Part shown: piece after piece, positions 10,197 to 20,210 of the stretch
Numbering within the stretch: the first letter of the stretch is position 1
How the letters are laid out: each line of letters opens with the position of its first letter
Source: Brachybacterium sp. Z12
GTDB taxonomy: Bacteria; Actinomycetota; Actinomycetes; Actinomycetales; Dermabacteraceae
Assembly: GCF_014400405.1 (NCBI RefSeq)
Contig: NZ_CP060496.1
Location: forward strand, 1,922,001-1,986,000
Direction: 5' to 3'
DNA length: 64,000 nt
Position numbers and translations under genes: made by a program
Notes under the pieces: generated by a model
Told to the model about the DNA's origin: nothing
The model's database searches: none
The model's input: the letters and a program-made list of their open reading frames with translations, nothing else

Positions 10197-10259
10197 GCCT
10201 ACCATTCTCACATCGTCCCAGCCCTCTCGTGGCGCAGATCGCCCAGGAAGCGAGAACCG

Positions 10260-10895
10260 ATGTCCCTGGTCTCCCGGTTCACCTCAGCCCTCCGCTCCGC
10301 GGCGCGCAGCCCCGCCGTCCGCCGCAGCGCCCGCGGTCTCGGCCGTGCGGCGGTCCGGGCGGTGAAGGAGCAGGGACGTCCCTCCGGGCGCAGTCGAGGG
10401 TCCGTGCCCGAGGAGCCGCAGCGGCGACCCTCGAGCGGGGACAGCGCGCATGCCCTCGCGGACCGCACGGGCACCGCCCCCTGTCCTTCGACTACGCCCC
10501 GCGTGAGGACGGCCGCCCTGATCCGGGCGAGGTGGTGTGGGGGTGGGTGCCGTTCGAGGAGGACCTCTCCCAGGGGAAGGATCGCCCGGTGCTGGTGATC
10601 GCGGAGGAGGACGCCTCCATCGGCGGGGCCGACGGCGCCGGGGAGGTGCTGATCGCGCTGATGCTCACCTCCCGTGATCGCGGGCGAGGGTGAGGTGAGC
10701 ACCGATGAGCACGGCTCGACCTGGGTGGACATCGGTGCCGGTGCCTGGGACAGCCAGGGCCGCCCCTCCGAGGTGCGGGCGGACCGTCTGCTGCGTCTGG
10801 CGCCCGAGGCCGTGCGCCGCGAGGGAGCGCGCCTGGATCGCGAACGCTACGATCGGGTCGCGGCCGCGGTCCGGGCCCTCCATGGCTGGCGCTGA
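10260..10895 (+). CDS. PemK/MazF-like protein, solitary, two frame breaks
   Basis: PemK/MazF proteins are usually ribonuclease toxins. The first ~70 residues form a basic, Arg/Ala-rich segment (SRFTSALRSAARSPAVRRSA). After a change at the C run 10477-10481 the next frame reads SFDYAPREDGRPDPGEVVWGWVPFEED, the PemK-like core with the family GEVVW strand. After a second change near 10682-10684 a third frame gives GSTWVDIGAGAWDSQGRPSEV and ends at 10895. The corrected length is about 211 residues. No antitoxin gene is adjacent, and it lies just upstream of rpsT on the same strand. The ATG at 10260 follows an AGGAAG-like site. Toxin activity is not shown by the sequence. Confidence 0.7.
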
Positions 10896-10969
10896 CCTGG
10901 CCCGACGGTCACGAGACACGCCGCACACCGGGGACGTCCCCGGGGTCGCCTCTGGTAGTGTCCTTCCCT

Positions 10970-10984
10970 GTATGTGTGACATAC
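10970..10984. repeat. short inverted repeat in the region upstream of rpsT
   Basis: GTATGT-GTG-ACATAC is a perfect 6-bp-arm inverted repeat 185 bases before the rpsT start, within a 273-base gene-free stretch (10896-11168). It could be an operator or part of the S20 leader RNA. Nothing else clear is seen in that stretch. Confidence 0.35.
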
Positions 10985-11168
10985 CGTTCGGTGTGCGCAT
11001 GACGTGGTCCCGCCGTGTCAGGGGCGACGATTCGTGCGACCCGGGCGAGTACCCGTGGCAGCGACCCGGGCCCGACGTCTCCAGGCGAGTCCCCACCGCC
11101 GTCCCCGTCGGTCCCGTTCCTCGGCCGTCGCGGAAGATCCACCGCAGCAGCACTAGAGAAGAGTCCCC

Positions 11169-11435
11169 GTGGCAAACATCAAGTCCCAGATCAAGCGGAA
11201 CAAGACGAACGAGAAGGCGCGCCTGCGCAACCGTGCCGTCAAGTCCGAGCTGAAGACCTACACCCGCAAGGTGAAGGCCGCCATCTCCACCGGTGACGCC
11301 GAGGCCGCCGGCGAGGCGCTGAAGACCGCCTCCCGCAAGCTCGACAAGGCCGTCTCGAAGGGTGTCATCCACGAGAACCAGGCCGCGAACCGCAAGTCCG
11401 GTCTCGCGAAGCTGGTCGCCGCAGTCGGCGCCTGA
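11169..11435 (+). CDS. rpsT: 30S ribosomal protein S20
   Basis: S20 binds 16S rRNA in the body of the small subunit. The 88-residue protein reads [17 protein letters not shown] at its start, the family signature, and keeps basic helices throughout. It starts with GTG at 11169 after an AGAGAAGAG purine stretch. It has a long untranslated upstream region and is followed by a strong terminator, so it is probably a single-gene transcript, as is common for rpsT. Confidence 0.98.
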   Translation: MANIKSQIKRNKTNEKARLRNRAVKSELKTYTRKVKAAISTGDAEAAGEALKTASRKLDKAVSKGVIHENQAANRKSGLAKLVAAVGA

Positions 11436-11455
11436 GCTTCACCCGCTTGACCCCA

Positions 11456-11492
11456 CGAGGCCCCGCACACCACGACGGTGTGCGGGGCCTCG
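11456..11492 (+). terminator. rpsT terminator
   Basis: A 16-bp perfect stem, CGAGGCCCCGCACACC (11456-11471) with its complement at 11477-11492 around a 5-base loop, begins 21 bases after the rpsT stop codon. It lacks a long T tract but is very stable. Confidence 0.85.
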
Positions 11493-11553
11493 TCATGTCC
11501 GGGTCATATCCGGGCAGAGACTGCGGGGCTGAGCCCAACGAGCCGTGCGGGAC

Positions 11554-12539
11554 TCACCGCGCCCGGCGGGCGCGGCAGATCCCCATCACCATCCGCTGCA
11601 CTGACCACTGAGGGTCGCGGCCCGCACCCTTGACCTCGTGGTCGGCGCGGGCCACGGCCTCGAGCGCACGGGCCAGGGAGCGGTCGTTCCAGTGCCGCGC
11701 CTCGCGGGAGAGGTTGCGCAGCATCCAGTCCGGCATCCCGAGGGTGCGGGGGCTGGCGCCGGGGGCGGTGACCTTCGCCAGCGATCGCATCTTGGAGGCG
11801 ATCGCTGCGACGATCGGCACCGGGTCGGCGCCGGCGAGCTGGGCCTGCTGGAGCAGTTGGAGCGCGTCCTGCTCGCGGCCGGCGATCGCGGCGTCCGCGA
11901 CGGCGAAGGCGGTGGACTCGACCCGCCCGGCGGTGAGGGCGTGGACGTCCTCGACGGTCACCTGGATCGGCTTCTCCCCGGGTCGGGGGTGGAGTCCTCG
12001 ATGAGCTGATGGCTGATCGCGGCGAGCTCCGCGAGGTCGGTGCCGAAGGCGTCGACCAGGGCGACCAGGGCTTCGGGCTGGATGCGTCGCTGAGCGCGGG
12101 CGAACTCCGCGGCGACGAAGGCCTGCTTGTCCGCGACCCGCTTGACGGGGCTCGCATCGACTCTCGGCACCCCGACCTTCTTGAGCGTGTCCAACAGCTT
12201 CTTGCCGCGGTTGCCGCCGCGGTGGACGAGCACCAGAGCAACCTCCGGCTCAGGCGCCTTGACGTAGTCGAGGAGCTCGCCGACCAGGGCGTCCGGGGCG
12301 GCCTGCAGCTCGGGGACGACCACGAAGCGGGGTTCGCCGAACAGCGAGGGGCTGGCCACCTGGGCAAGGGCGCCGGGGGCGAGGGCGTCACCCGAGAGGT
12401 CGTGGACCGCGACGGAGGGGTCCGCTTCTCGAGCGAGGGACCTCAGCCGTTGGACGGCGCGATCGGCGATCAGGGTCTCCGTACCGTGGATGAGCACGAT
12501 CGGTGCGAGGGCGACGCTATGCCACTCGACATCGCTCAC
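11554..12539 (-). CDS. holA: DNA polymerase III subunit delta, one frame break
   Basis: The delta subunit opens the beta sliding clamp as part of the clamp loader. The first frame (GTG at 12539) has the family features VLIHGTETLIADRAV, FVVVPELQ and the helix ISHQLIEDS near residue 180. The frame changes at C run 11976-11979, one base short, and continues with VTVEDVHALTAGRVESTAFAV, the conserved linker to the collar domain, and SREARHWNDRSLARALEAVARADHEVKG, typical of the C-terminal domain. The corrected protein has about 328 residues, normal for HolA. The gene is essential, so this break supports a sequencing error. It lies downstream of comEC, the usual comEA-comEC-holA order. Confidence 0.92.
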
Positions 12540-12574
12540 GGGGGCTCCTCACTGCTGGGGTGGATTGGTCGATC

Positions 12575-14936
12575 CTAGCGGGCCGGGCCGACGCTGCGCG
12601 GCACCGCCTGCCCATCGGCCGGTAGCACGACGGTGCCGTGGACATCGGTGCGCAGCACCTGGGAGCCGCTGTCCTCCAGCAGTTCCAGCAGCTCGTCGGT
12701 GGGGTGCCCGAAGCTGTTGTCCTGTCCGACGGGGACCAGGGCCAGGTCGGCGTCGAGCTGGTGGTAGAGCGGGGCGTGCTGGAAGCGGGATCCGTGGTGG
12801 GCGACCTTCACGATATCCGCCGCTCCGGGCGCGAGTGCGGCGAGCTCGGCCTGGGCCGCGGGCTCGAGATCGCCCAGCGTGATCAGGCGGGTGCCATCCG
12901 CCCAGACGACCTCGAGCGCGAGCGAGCAGTCATTCGCTGCGTCCCCCTCGCTCGATCCTCCCAGTGCCGCGCTGGCCCTGAGCGCGTCCTCCGCAGATCC
13001 CGGCCACAGCACGCGCACGGCGAGCCCGGGCCGCGACCAGGTCTCGCCGGTGGTGGCGACGGTGACCGGGCGCCGGCGGCCACCTGCGTCGCCGCCTCCG
13101 GCAGCGGGCACACCCATTGCTCTGCAGGCTGTCGCCGGCCGTTGAGCGCGTCGACGCCGCCGGTGTGGTCCTGATGGGGGTGGGTGAGCACGAGCAGGTC
13201 GATCCGCGTCACCTGGAGCCGGTCCAGGCACTGGCGCAGCGCTGCGGGATCGGGACCGGTGTCCAGGAGGATCGTGGGTCCGTCGCGGGTGGGCGCCTGG
13301 AGACGCAGCAGCACCGCATCGCCCTGGCCGACGGCGCACAGGGCAAGGCTCCAGTCCGGTCCGGTGCTCACCGGCAGCAACCGGCCGACCCCAGGGGCCA
13401 GGGCCGTCACCAGAAGGGCGGTGACGATCCAGCGCACCAGCGGAAGGCGGCGTGCCGCGAGAGCGATCGCCGCCACCAGCACCACGGCGATCGCGAGCAG
13501 CGCCCCGGTCGCTCCTTCGGGGACGGAGATGCGTGATCCCGGGAGGGCATCGGCGGTGCGGGCGATCAGCAGCACCAGGTGCGCTCCCCGCTCGCGGCGG
13601 TGTAGAGCATCTGCGCGGCTGGCGGCCAGAACGCACCGAGCACCAGTGCGATCAACCCGATCACGGTGGAGGGCCCCACCAGCGGTCCGACGATCATGTT
13701 CACCGGCACCGCCCAGATCGAGATCTCCGGGGTGAGCAGGATCAGCAGCGGGGTGCATGCGAGCTGAGCGACCAGGGGCACGGCGAGGACGAGAGCGGCC
13801 GTGCGGCCGAGCCGCCCTCCGCTGAGTTCGACGAGGGTGGTGGCCAGCGGTGGTGCGGCCAGCAGAATCGCTGCGGTCGCGAGGGCGGAGAGGAGGAAGC
13901 CGACGGAGGCGGCGGTGACGGGGTCGAGCACCGACCACAGCGCCACGGTGAATGCGAGGGCGGCGACTGGTGAGGCCCGTACCCCAGCGAAGCGCGCGGC
14001 CAGCAGCGGGACGGCCATCGTCGCGGCGCGCTGGACGGACGGCTCGTCCCCCACCAGCCACACGTAGCCCGCCACCATCATCCCGGCGGCGAGCAGGCGA
14101 GGGCGGCGACGCACCCCGGCCAGCAGCAGGGGGATCAGCACCGCGGCGAGGACCAGCGCAATGTTCGCCCCGGACACAGCGACCAGGTGGGAGATTCCGG
14201 CGCGGCGCATGATCTCCTCGGTCCGTTCGCTCATGCCGCTGGTGTCCCCCGTGGTCATGCCTCGCACCAGCGCGGCCTCGTCAGCGGGCAGATGCGCGGT
14301 GGCGTCCCGGGCAAGCTGCCGCAGGGCATGCCGTGCACTCTGCGCTCGGCCCTCCATTCCGCCGGTGGCCACGGGCTGCACTTCGGTGGCACGCAGGATC
14401 ACGAGCGACCCGCTGACGGTGACCGTCCCGCGCACCTGGGCCGTGTCTCCGTCGCGGACTCGGTCCAGGCCCTCCTCCGCGTCGCCGGAGGCCCGCAGCA
14501 GCACCGGCAGCGACCCAGGCAGCGTGGTGTCCTCACGGCCGATCCGAGCGGCACCCTGGACGGTGCGGGCGCGCATCTGCAGCCCGTCCTGGGCCCAGCT
14601 CGGCCCGCCGCTCGGCGCGGCTGGATCTGCGGCGGCGACCACGCTGAGCTCCACGATCAGCCCGTCGGCGGCGGCGTCCTCGAGCAGTGCGTCGGTGCCG
14701 CCATGGCGTTCGAGGGCCGGGAAGAGGAGGATGCCTGCCAGCACCACGATCCCCAGGTGGGCATAGAGGCCTTGGGCGGTGCGGGTGCCGCCGCTGAGCG
14801 TGATCACGGTCAGCGCGAGCGCCACCAGCACGGCGCCGCCAGCCACCGCCGCTGCGGTCCCCGCCGTCACACCGAGAACCGCGAGCGCCCACACGCACGT
14901 GGCACCGGGCAGCAGGCGCAGGTCCGCGCGGCTCAT
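12575..14936 (-). CDS. comEC: ComEC/Rec2 family DNA-uptake channel protein, two frame breaks
   Basis: ComEC forms the inner-membrane channel for single-stranded DNA import and carries a metallo-beta-lactamase-like domain. The first frame gives the hydrophobic N-terminus, an OB-like region and the Competence domain with RRAGISHLVAVSGANIALVL. The frame changes at C run 13586-13589 and continues with the last membrane segments and the beta-lactamase part: CAVGQGDAVLLRL and LTHPHQDHTGG. A second change near 13066-13075 leads to DIVKVAHHGSRFQ and NSFGHPTDELL. The corrected length is about 787 residues, normal. The start ATG at 14936 overlaps the comEA stop as ATGA. Whether the cell is naturally competent is not known. 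Confidence 0.92.
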
Positions 14937-15724
14937 ACCGATGCCCGCTCTCGGATCTTCTCGAGGGTGGCGGGGCCGATCCCGGAGACCTCGAGCAGGC
15001 CGTCAACGGCGGTGAAGGGACCGTTCTTCTCGCGATGCTCGATGATCCGTTGAGCGATCGAGGGGCCCACTCCGGGCAGCTCCTCGAGCTCGGTGGCGCT
15101 CGCGGTGTTCAGATCGATCGTCCCGCCGGCGCCGGAGGCGGCCGGCTGCTCGCTTGTCGGGTCCTGTGGTGCGGGTGTCATCGGCGCGCCCCCCGGCGCC
15201 GGGACATGGATGTGCTCCCCGTCCTCCACCGGGCGCGCGAGGTTCACCACCGACAGGTCAGCCTCACTGCTGATCCCGCCCACGGCGTCCAGCGCATCAT
15301 GCACACGGGACCCAGCTGGCAGATGCACCACGCCCGGCGCCTCCACCGCCCCGGAGACGTGGACGACGAGCTCGGTGGCCTCCTGGGCGGCAGCGGTGGG
15401 CGATTCCGGCGCTGCCGGCAGCTCGGACTCTTCCTCGGGCTCCTCTTCGGGTTCTTCCTCGGCCTCGTCGATCTGCACCTCCGCCGCGGGCCCCGTCTCG
15501 AGCGGCACGGCGGTGCCCGAGCCGGAGAGGTGGATCGCTCCGACCGCGATCAGCACCAGCACCGCGATCCCGACCAGTGCCGAGGGCGACGGAGAAGGCA
15601 GCGACAGCCGTCGCTGCGGTCTCGCAGCGGTGTGATCGCGGCGCTCGATCAGCGCCTGACCGGTACGGCGATGCTTCCCGGCGCGACCTCGCCTCGGTCC
15701 CTCGGATCCGGCCTGTGCTCCCAT
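14933..15724 (-). CDS. comEA: ComEA family DNA-binding protein
   Basis: ComEA binds incoming double-stranded DNA on the outer face of the membrane. The 263-residue protein has a basic N-terminal tail, one membrane segment at about residues 49-68, an acidic linker with Glu/Pro repeats (about residues 85-102), a SLBB domain at about 118-165 (VHVSGAVEAPGVVHLPAGSRV) and a C-terminal helix-hairpin-helix pair (IDLNTASATELEELPGVGPSIAQ). The frame is intact and the order comEA-comEC-holA is standard. Confidence 0.95.
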   Translation of the reverse strand: MGAQAGSEGPRRGRAGKHRRTGQALIERRDHTAARPQRRLSLPSPSPSALVGIAVLVLIAVGAIHLSGSGTAVPLETGPAAEVQIDEAEEEPEEEPEEESELPAAPESPTAAAQEATELVVHVSGAVEAPGVVHLPAGSRVHDALDAVGGISSEADLSVVNLARPVEDGEHIHVPAPGGAPMTPAPQDPTSEQPAASGAGGTIDLNTASATELEELPGVGPSIAQRIIEHREKNGPFTAVDGLLEVSGIGPATLEKIRERASV

Positions 15725-15827
15725 GCCCGCGAACCTAGACGGATCGGGCCCTCCCGAGCCGGCTCAGCCCGAGGCCTGGGGACGCAGGACCGCTGTGGAG
15801 GAACCGTCCTGCCTCGCTCCGCTGGGT

Positions 15828-16508
15828 TCAGCCGAGGCCCAGCATGACCAGCCACTGGCGCCGGAACGCGATGGCGATCACCACGACCACCAGCAGGTAC
15901 CACAGCAGCGTGAGCACCACCCAGCGGCGCAGCAGGTTCGCCAGCGGCGCGGGCGGGCGCAGGTCGCCGCTCTCGATGGTGTGGGCGAGCGAGGCGAAGA
16001 ACATCGGGGCGGTGACCGTCCAGATCACCATGCACCAGGGGCACAGCGCCTTGATCAGGAAGATCGCCGAGATCGCCAGGAAGTGCACGTAGCCGAAGGC
16101 GAAGGTCATCCCGCCCAGCCGGGCCCAGCGGGACCAGAGCGGCAGCACGGTGCCGGAGGCCATCAGCGCGCCGACCACTCCCATGATCGCGAATCCACCC
16201 AGCCCGAGCGCCATGTTCGGGATCCCCAGCGCGGAGGACTGCCAGGTCATCATCACGTTGCCGCAGGAGATCAGCGGGTTCACGTCGCAGGAGAGGGTGG
16301 CGTCGGGGTTCTCGAGCAGGATCTCCTTGCCGAGCTGCAGCTCGAGCGAGGCGATCCACCCCACCAGCGCGCCGATCAGCAGCACCAGGCCTGTCAGCCG
16401 CCTGCCGGCGCGGCTCTTCGAGGACCGCTCGGCGGCCAGCTCCGCGTCGATCTCGGCCAGCAGGGCCGCATCGTCGCGCGGGGAGTCGGTGGGGTGCTTC
16501 TCGCTCAT
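15828..16508 (-). CDS. vitamin K epoxide reductase (VKOR) family membrane protein
   Basis: Bacterial VKOR homologues reoxidise DsbA-like thiol oxidases using quinones, so they drive disulfide formation outside the membrane. The 226-residue protein has a charged cytoplasmic N-terminus and about five membrane segments. It carries the loop cysteines C74 and C82 (SCDVNPLISCG) and the active-site motif CPWC at residues 156-159. No fused thioredoxin domain is present. It begins 14 bases after the oleD stop, so it is probably cotranscribed with the ole genes by readthrough rather than functionally linked to them. Confidence 0.93.
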   Translation of the reverse strand: MSEKHPTDSPRDDAALLAEIDAELAAERSSKSRAGRRLTGLVLLIGALVGWIASLELQLGKEILLENPDATLSCDVNPLISCGNVMMTWQSSALGIPNMALGLGGFAIMGVVGALMASGTVLPLWSRWARLGGMTFAFGYVHFLAISAIFLIKALCPWCMVIWTVTAPMFFASLAHTIESGDLRPPAPLANLLRRWVVLTLLWYLLVVVVIAIAFRRQWLVMLGLG

Positions 16509-16522
16509 CGTGCAGGCGCCCT

Positions 16523-17514
16523 TCAGACGACCGGGTGCTCGCGGAACCAGGCGGCGAGGTGCTCATTGCCCTCGTCGAGGCTCACGCGCGGGGCCCACTG
16601 CAGGCGCTCGCGCGTGCGGCGCTGATCGAACCAGTGCGCGGTGGACATCTGCTCGGCCAGGAACTCCGTCATCGGAGGTTCGTCGTGCCCGGGGCGCTTC
16701 TCCCAGATCCGCTCGATCACGCGGCCGGCGAAGCGGGCCACGCTGCCGGGCAGGTGGATGCGCGGATGCGGGACCCCGGCGGCGTCGCACCAGCCGGCGA
16801 ATACGTCGCGCACGGTGCGGGGCTCGCCGTTGGAGACCACGAAGCTCTCCCCGTGTACGGCCTCGATGCGGTCGTACGCGGCGACGATCGCGTCGGCGGC
16901 GTTGGTGACGTAGGTGGTGTCGATCAGGGCCATGCCGTCGTCCAGCAGCGGCAGACGGCCGCTGCGGGCGCGATCCACGATCCGGCCCACCAGCTGGGTG
17001 TCCCCGGTCCCCACACCACGTGGGGGCGGATCGAGGTGACGAGCAGCCCGTCGGTGCCGTCGGCCTCCATCGCCAGCAGCTCGGCGGCAGCCTTGGTGCG
17101 TGCGTAGGGGCCGCGGGCCTGTGACGGGTCGGCGGGGGTGGCGTCGAGTCCCACGATCGCGCGGCCCAGATGGGCGACCGACGGCGAGGAGATGTTCACC
17201 AGTGCGCCGCCGCCGTTGGCGCGCAGCGCATCCAGGACGTTGCGGGTGCCGTCGATGTTGATCGCGCGGTACTCGCTCTCCGGGCCCGAGATGGAGACCT
17301 TGGCGGCGAGGTGGATCACTGCGTCGGCGCCCTTGACCGCCCGGCGCACGTCCTCCGGCTCGGTGAGCGATCCGCGCACGTCCTCGATGCCCTCGAGCCC
17401 GGCGGGCCGGCGCTGGAAGGCGCGCACGGTCGCGCCGCGGTCGCGGAGGATGGTGGCGACGGCGCCGCCGAGCATGCCGGAGGCACCGGTGACCAGGATG
17501 GTGGGCGCGCTCAC
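16523..17514 (-). CDS. oleD: OleD, 2-alkyl-3-oxoalkanoate reductase, one frame break
   Basis: OleD is an NADPH-dependent short-chain reductase that converts the beta-keto acid made by OleA to the beta-hydroxy acid in long-chain olefin synthesis. The GTG at 17514 overlaps the oleBC stop. The first frame has the Rossmann motif TGASGMLGG and the catalytic YARTK. The frame changes in one of the C runs 17002-17005 or 17009-17012, each one base short, and continues as DTQLVGRIVDRARSGRLPLLDDG and IDTTYVTNAADAIVAAY, typical of extended SDRs of this family. The corrected length is about 330 residues. The call rests on the oleA-oleBC-oleD order as much as on motifs. Confidence 0.88.
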
Positions 17515-20210
17515 AGGGCGTCCGCCTTCTCCCCTGCAGGGTCTGCTCGGACCAGCGCGACAGGGCCGCACGGTCGATCTTCGAGTTGTGACGGATATCC
17601 GTCGGCAGTGCGCGGGTGGTGAACACCGCGACCACCTCGGCGCCGCAGCGGTCTCGCACAGCGCGCCGCACGGCCTCCTGCAGGGGACGGCTCGGCCGGG
17701 CGCGGATGGCCCGCCTTACCGGGGCGGTAGCCCTCCTCGGTCTCGAGGATGACCACCACCTGCTGGGTGCCGCGGGGGCCGACGACGGCGGCGCCGGCGC
17801 GACGCACGGTCGGCACCGACTCGGCGGCCTCCTCGACCTGGACCGGGGTGAGCAGGCCGCCGGCGGTGGCCAGCACGTGGTCCGCGCGACCCTCGACCCA
17901 CAGCCTGCCCTCCTCATCGAGGTGGCCGACATCGCCGGTGGCGTGCCAGCCCTCGAAGCGCATCGCGGTGTGGGTGGTGCGCCAGAGCATCAGGTAGCGG
18001 TCCCGCACATGCGGGCCGCGCACCAGGATCTCGCCGCTCACGCCGGGGGCGTCGATGATCGCCCCGGTGGTGCGTCCCAGCTCGTCCATCTCGGCGATCG
18101 CGATCTCGACGCGCGGCACCGGACGGCCGACGCAGACGCCGGAGCCCTCGCCCGCCTCCTCGATGCCCTCGAGGTCGATCGCGGCCACGGCCAGGCACTC
18201 GGTCATGCCGTACGGGGTCAGCGCCCGCGCGTTCGGCATCAGCGAGCGCAGGTCGCGCAGGAGGTGCGCGGGGATCGGCGCACCGGCGGAGAAGAAGCTC
18301 GCCGCGTCGGCCATGGCGGCGCGGCCGGCGTCGTCGAGCTGGTCGGCGGTGTCGAGGATGTTGCGCAGCGCCGCGGGGGCGGTGAACACGGCGGGGCGGC
18401 CCAGTGCCGCGATCGCCGCGGCCAGCGCCGGTGCGGTCAGCTCGCCGGGGCGGGTGATGTCCATGTCGGGCACCACGGTCGGCGCTCCGAGGGCGGGGCC
18501 GAGCAGTGCGAAGGTCGCGAACCCTGCGACCAGGCCGCGCTCGGGTGCCAGCTGCAGGGTGTCCCCCACCGCGGTGAACATCGCGCCGAGCTGGCGGTGG
18601 GTGAGCACCGCGCCCTTGGCCGGTCCGGTGGAGCCGGAGGTGAACAGGATCGCAGCGTCGGCCTCGGGATCGGGCCACGGTGCGTCCAGCGGGGCGCCGA
18701 GTTCGCGCATCACCGAGCCGGAGCGGGCGAGCTCCGCGATCGAGGTCTCCACGCCGAGGGCGACGCGGTCCACCGTGGGCAGCTGCTCGACCGAGAGGCG
18801 GCGGCCGGGCCAGCCTAGGGCGCGGGCGCCCACCAGCGCCTTCTTGATGCCGATGAACCAGTCGGGGTGCGAGCCGATCACCGCGCGGGTCAGGCCGGGC
18901 AGGCCGAGGCCCGCGTCGGCGACCACGGCGACGGCACCGATGCGGAAGCAGGCGTAGAGCACCCCGGTCAGGTCCGCACCGGGAGTGATCAGGAGGCTCA
19001 CGCGGTCCCCGGGGCGCACGCCGTGGGCGAGCAGTCCGGCGGCGATGTCGTCGACTCGGCGGTTCAGCAGGGACCAGGAGATCTGGCGGTCCTCGCCGTC
19101 GTCACCGCCGAGCTCGACCACGGCGGCGCGGTGCGCGTGCACCGGGTCGGCGGCGAGCTCGACGATCGGCGCGCCGATATGGCGCTCGGGTGCGGGCTCG
19201 GCGTAGGAGGAGACGGAGCGCCAGACGGGCGCCTCGGTGCGGGGCTCCTCAGCGGTGCCGAAGTTCGTGTGCAGCCAGTCCGCGACCATGCCGGCGACGT
19301 CGGCGTCCTCCCACACCAGGTGGGAAGCCTTTTCGAAGCGGTGGACATCGGCGTGCGGGACCCGCTCGATGAGGTCGCGCAGGAAGCGGTCGTTGAAGGT
19401 GATGTCCTTCGGCCCCCAGGCGAACAGGGTGGGGACGTTCAGCTCGCGGATGCCATCGGCGACCCGCTCGAGGGTGGGCCGGGAGGGGTGATCCGCCGCG
19501 GCCGGGATATCGGCGACGAACTGGTCGATGCCCTGGCGGCGGGCACGGGTGCGATACGGCGCGAGGTAGGCGTCCTGCACCTCCTTGGGCAGCGCGGGCT
19601 TGGACAGCGCCAGCGTGGTGCGCAGGAAGGTGTCGGTCAGCGACGTCGAGGGGGTGCGGAACCACGGCGCGGTCGCGAGCTGCAGCGCCTTGGGCAGCGC
19701 CTCCTCGAGCTTCTGGTGGACGCCGGTGTTGGTGAGGATCATCCCGGCGAGGTCGTGGCGGTTGTCCAGTGCCCAGCCCGCGGAGATCAGGCCGCCCCAG
19801 TCATGGCCGACGGTCACGACCGGGCCCCGCAGGGACAGCGCATCGGTGAGCAGGGACAGGTCGGTGACGCGGTCCTGGTAGCGGCGCTTCATGCCGGTCC
19901 GCTCGGACCAGCCCATCTCCAGCTGATCGACGGCGATCAGGCGCCAGGGGATGTCCGCGCGCACCAGCGAGCGGAACAGGAAGGAGTAGGTGGGGTTGCC
20001 GTGGACGGCCAGCAGGGTGCCGCGCGGGGTGATCCCGCGCTCGGCCAGCAGCGGACCGGAGTCCAGCAGATGCCAGCGGCGCAGCTCGCCCGAATGGTCG
20101 CGCACCTGAAGGGTGCGGCTGAGCCGGGGATCCACCCCGGGCATCGCCGGGATCCCGGAGTCTCCGGGAGAAGAAGCGCGTCGGCGCCCTGTGCTGCGGG
20201 TGGTGCTCAC
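17511..20210 (-). CDS. oleBC: fused OleB-OleC: beta-lactone decarboxylase and beta-lactone synthetase, two frame breaks
   Basis: OleC activates the beta-hydroxy acid with ATP and closes a beta-lactone; OleB removes CO2 to give the cis-olefin. The N-terminal alpha/beta hydrolase (about residues 15-310) shows AVHGNPTYSF, the nucleophile motif GHDWGG, PKDITF and the late His in KASHLVWED. The OleC adenylation part follows, with ILFTSGSTGPAKGAVLTH, LTPYGMTEC and WHATGDVGHLDEEGRLWVEGR. The frame changes near 17707-17720 and returns at C run 17531-17534, restoring the C-terminal ALPTDIRHNSKIDRAALSRW. The corrected length is about 899 residues, as expected for the actinobacterial fusion. Start GTG at 20210 overlaps the oleA stop. 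Confidence 0.92.
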   Translation of the reverse strand: MSTTRSTGRRRASSPGDSGIPAMPGVDPRLSRTLQVRDHSGELRRWHLLDSGPLLAERGITPRGTLLAVHGNPTYSFLFRSLVRADIPWRLIAVDQLEMGWSERTGMKRRYQDRVTDLSLLTDALSLRGPVVTVGHDWGGLISAGWALDNRHDLAGMILTNTGVHQKLEEALPKALQLATAPWFRTPSTSLTDTFLRTTLALSKPALPKEVQDAYLAPYRTRARRQGIDQFVADIPAAADHPSRPTLERVADGIRELNVPTLFAWGPKDITFNDRFLRDLIERVPHADVHRFEKASHLVWEDADVAGMVADWLHTNFGTAEEPRTEAPVWRSVSSYAEPAPERHIGAPIVELAADPVHAHRAAVVELGGDDGEDRQISWSLLNRRVDDIAAGLLAHGVRPGDRVSLLITPGADLTGVLYACFRIGAVAVVADAGLGLPGLTRAVIGSHPDWFIGIKKALVGARALGWPGRRLSVEQLPTVDRVALGVETSIAELARSGSVMRELGAPLDAPWPDPEADAAILFTSGSTGPAKGAVLTHRQLGAMFTAVGDTLQLAPERGLVAGFATFALLGPALGAPTVVPDMDITRPGELTAPALAAAIAALGRPAVFTAPAALRNILDTADQLDDAGRAAMADAASFFSAGAPIPAHLLRDLRSLMPNARALTPYGMTECLAVAAIDLEGIEEAGEGSGVCVGRPVPRVEIAIAEMDELGRTTGAIIDAPGVSGEILVRGPHVRDRYLMLWRTTHTAMRFEGWHATGDVGHLDEEGRLWVEGRADHVLATAGGLLTPVQVEEAAESVPTVRRAGAAVVGPRGTQQVVVILETEEGYRPGKAGHPRPAEPSPAGGRAARCARPLRRRGGRGVHHPRTADGYPSQLEDRPCGPVALVRADPAGEKADAL

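Noticed and set aside
15415..15480. Tandem Glu/Pro repeat inside comEA as a DNA repeat element
   Set aside because: It is a short coding low-complexity linker (EEEPEEEPEEE), with no copies elsewhere in the window.
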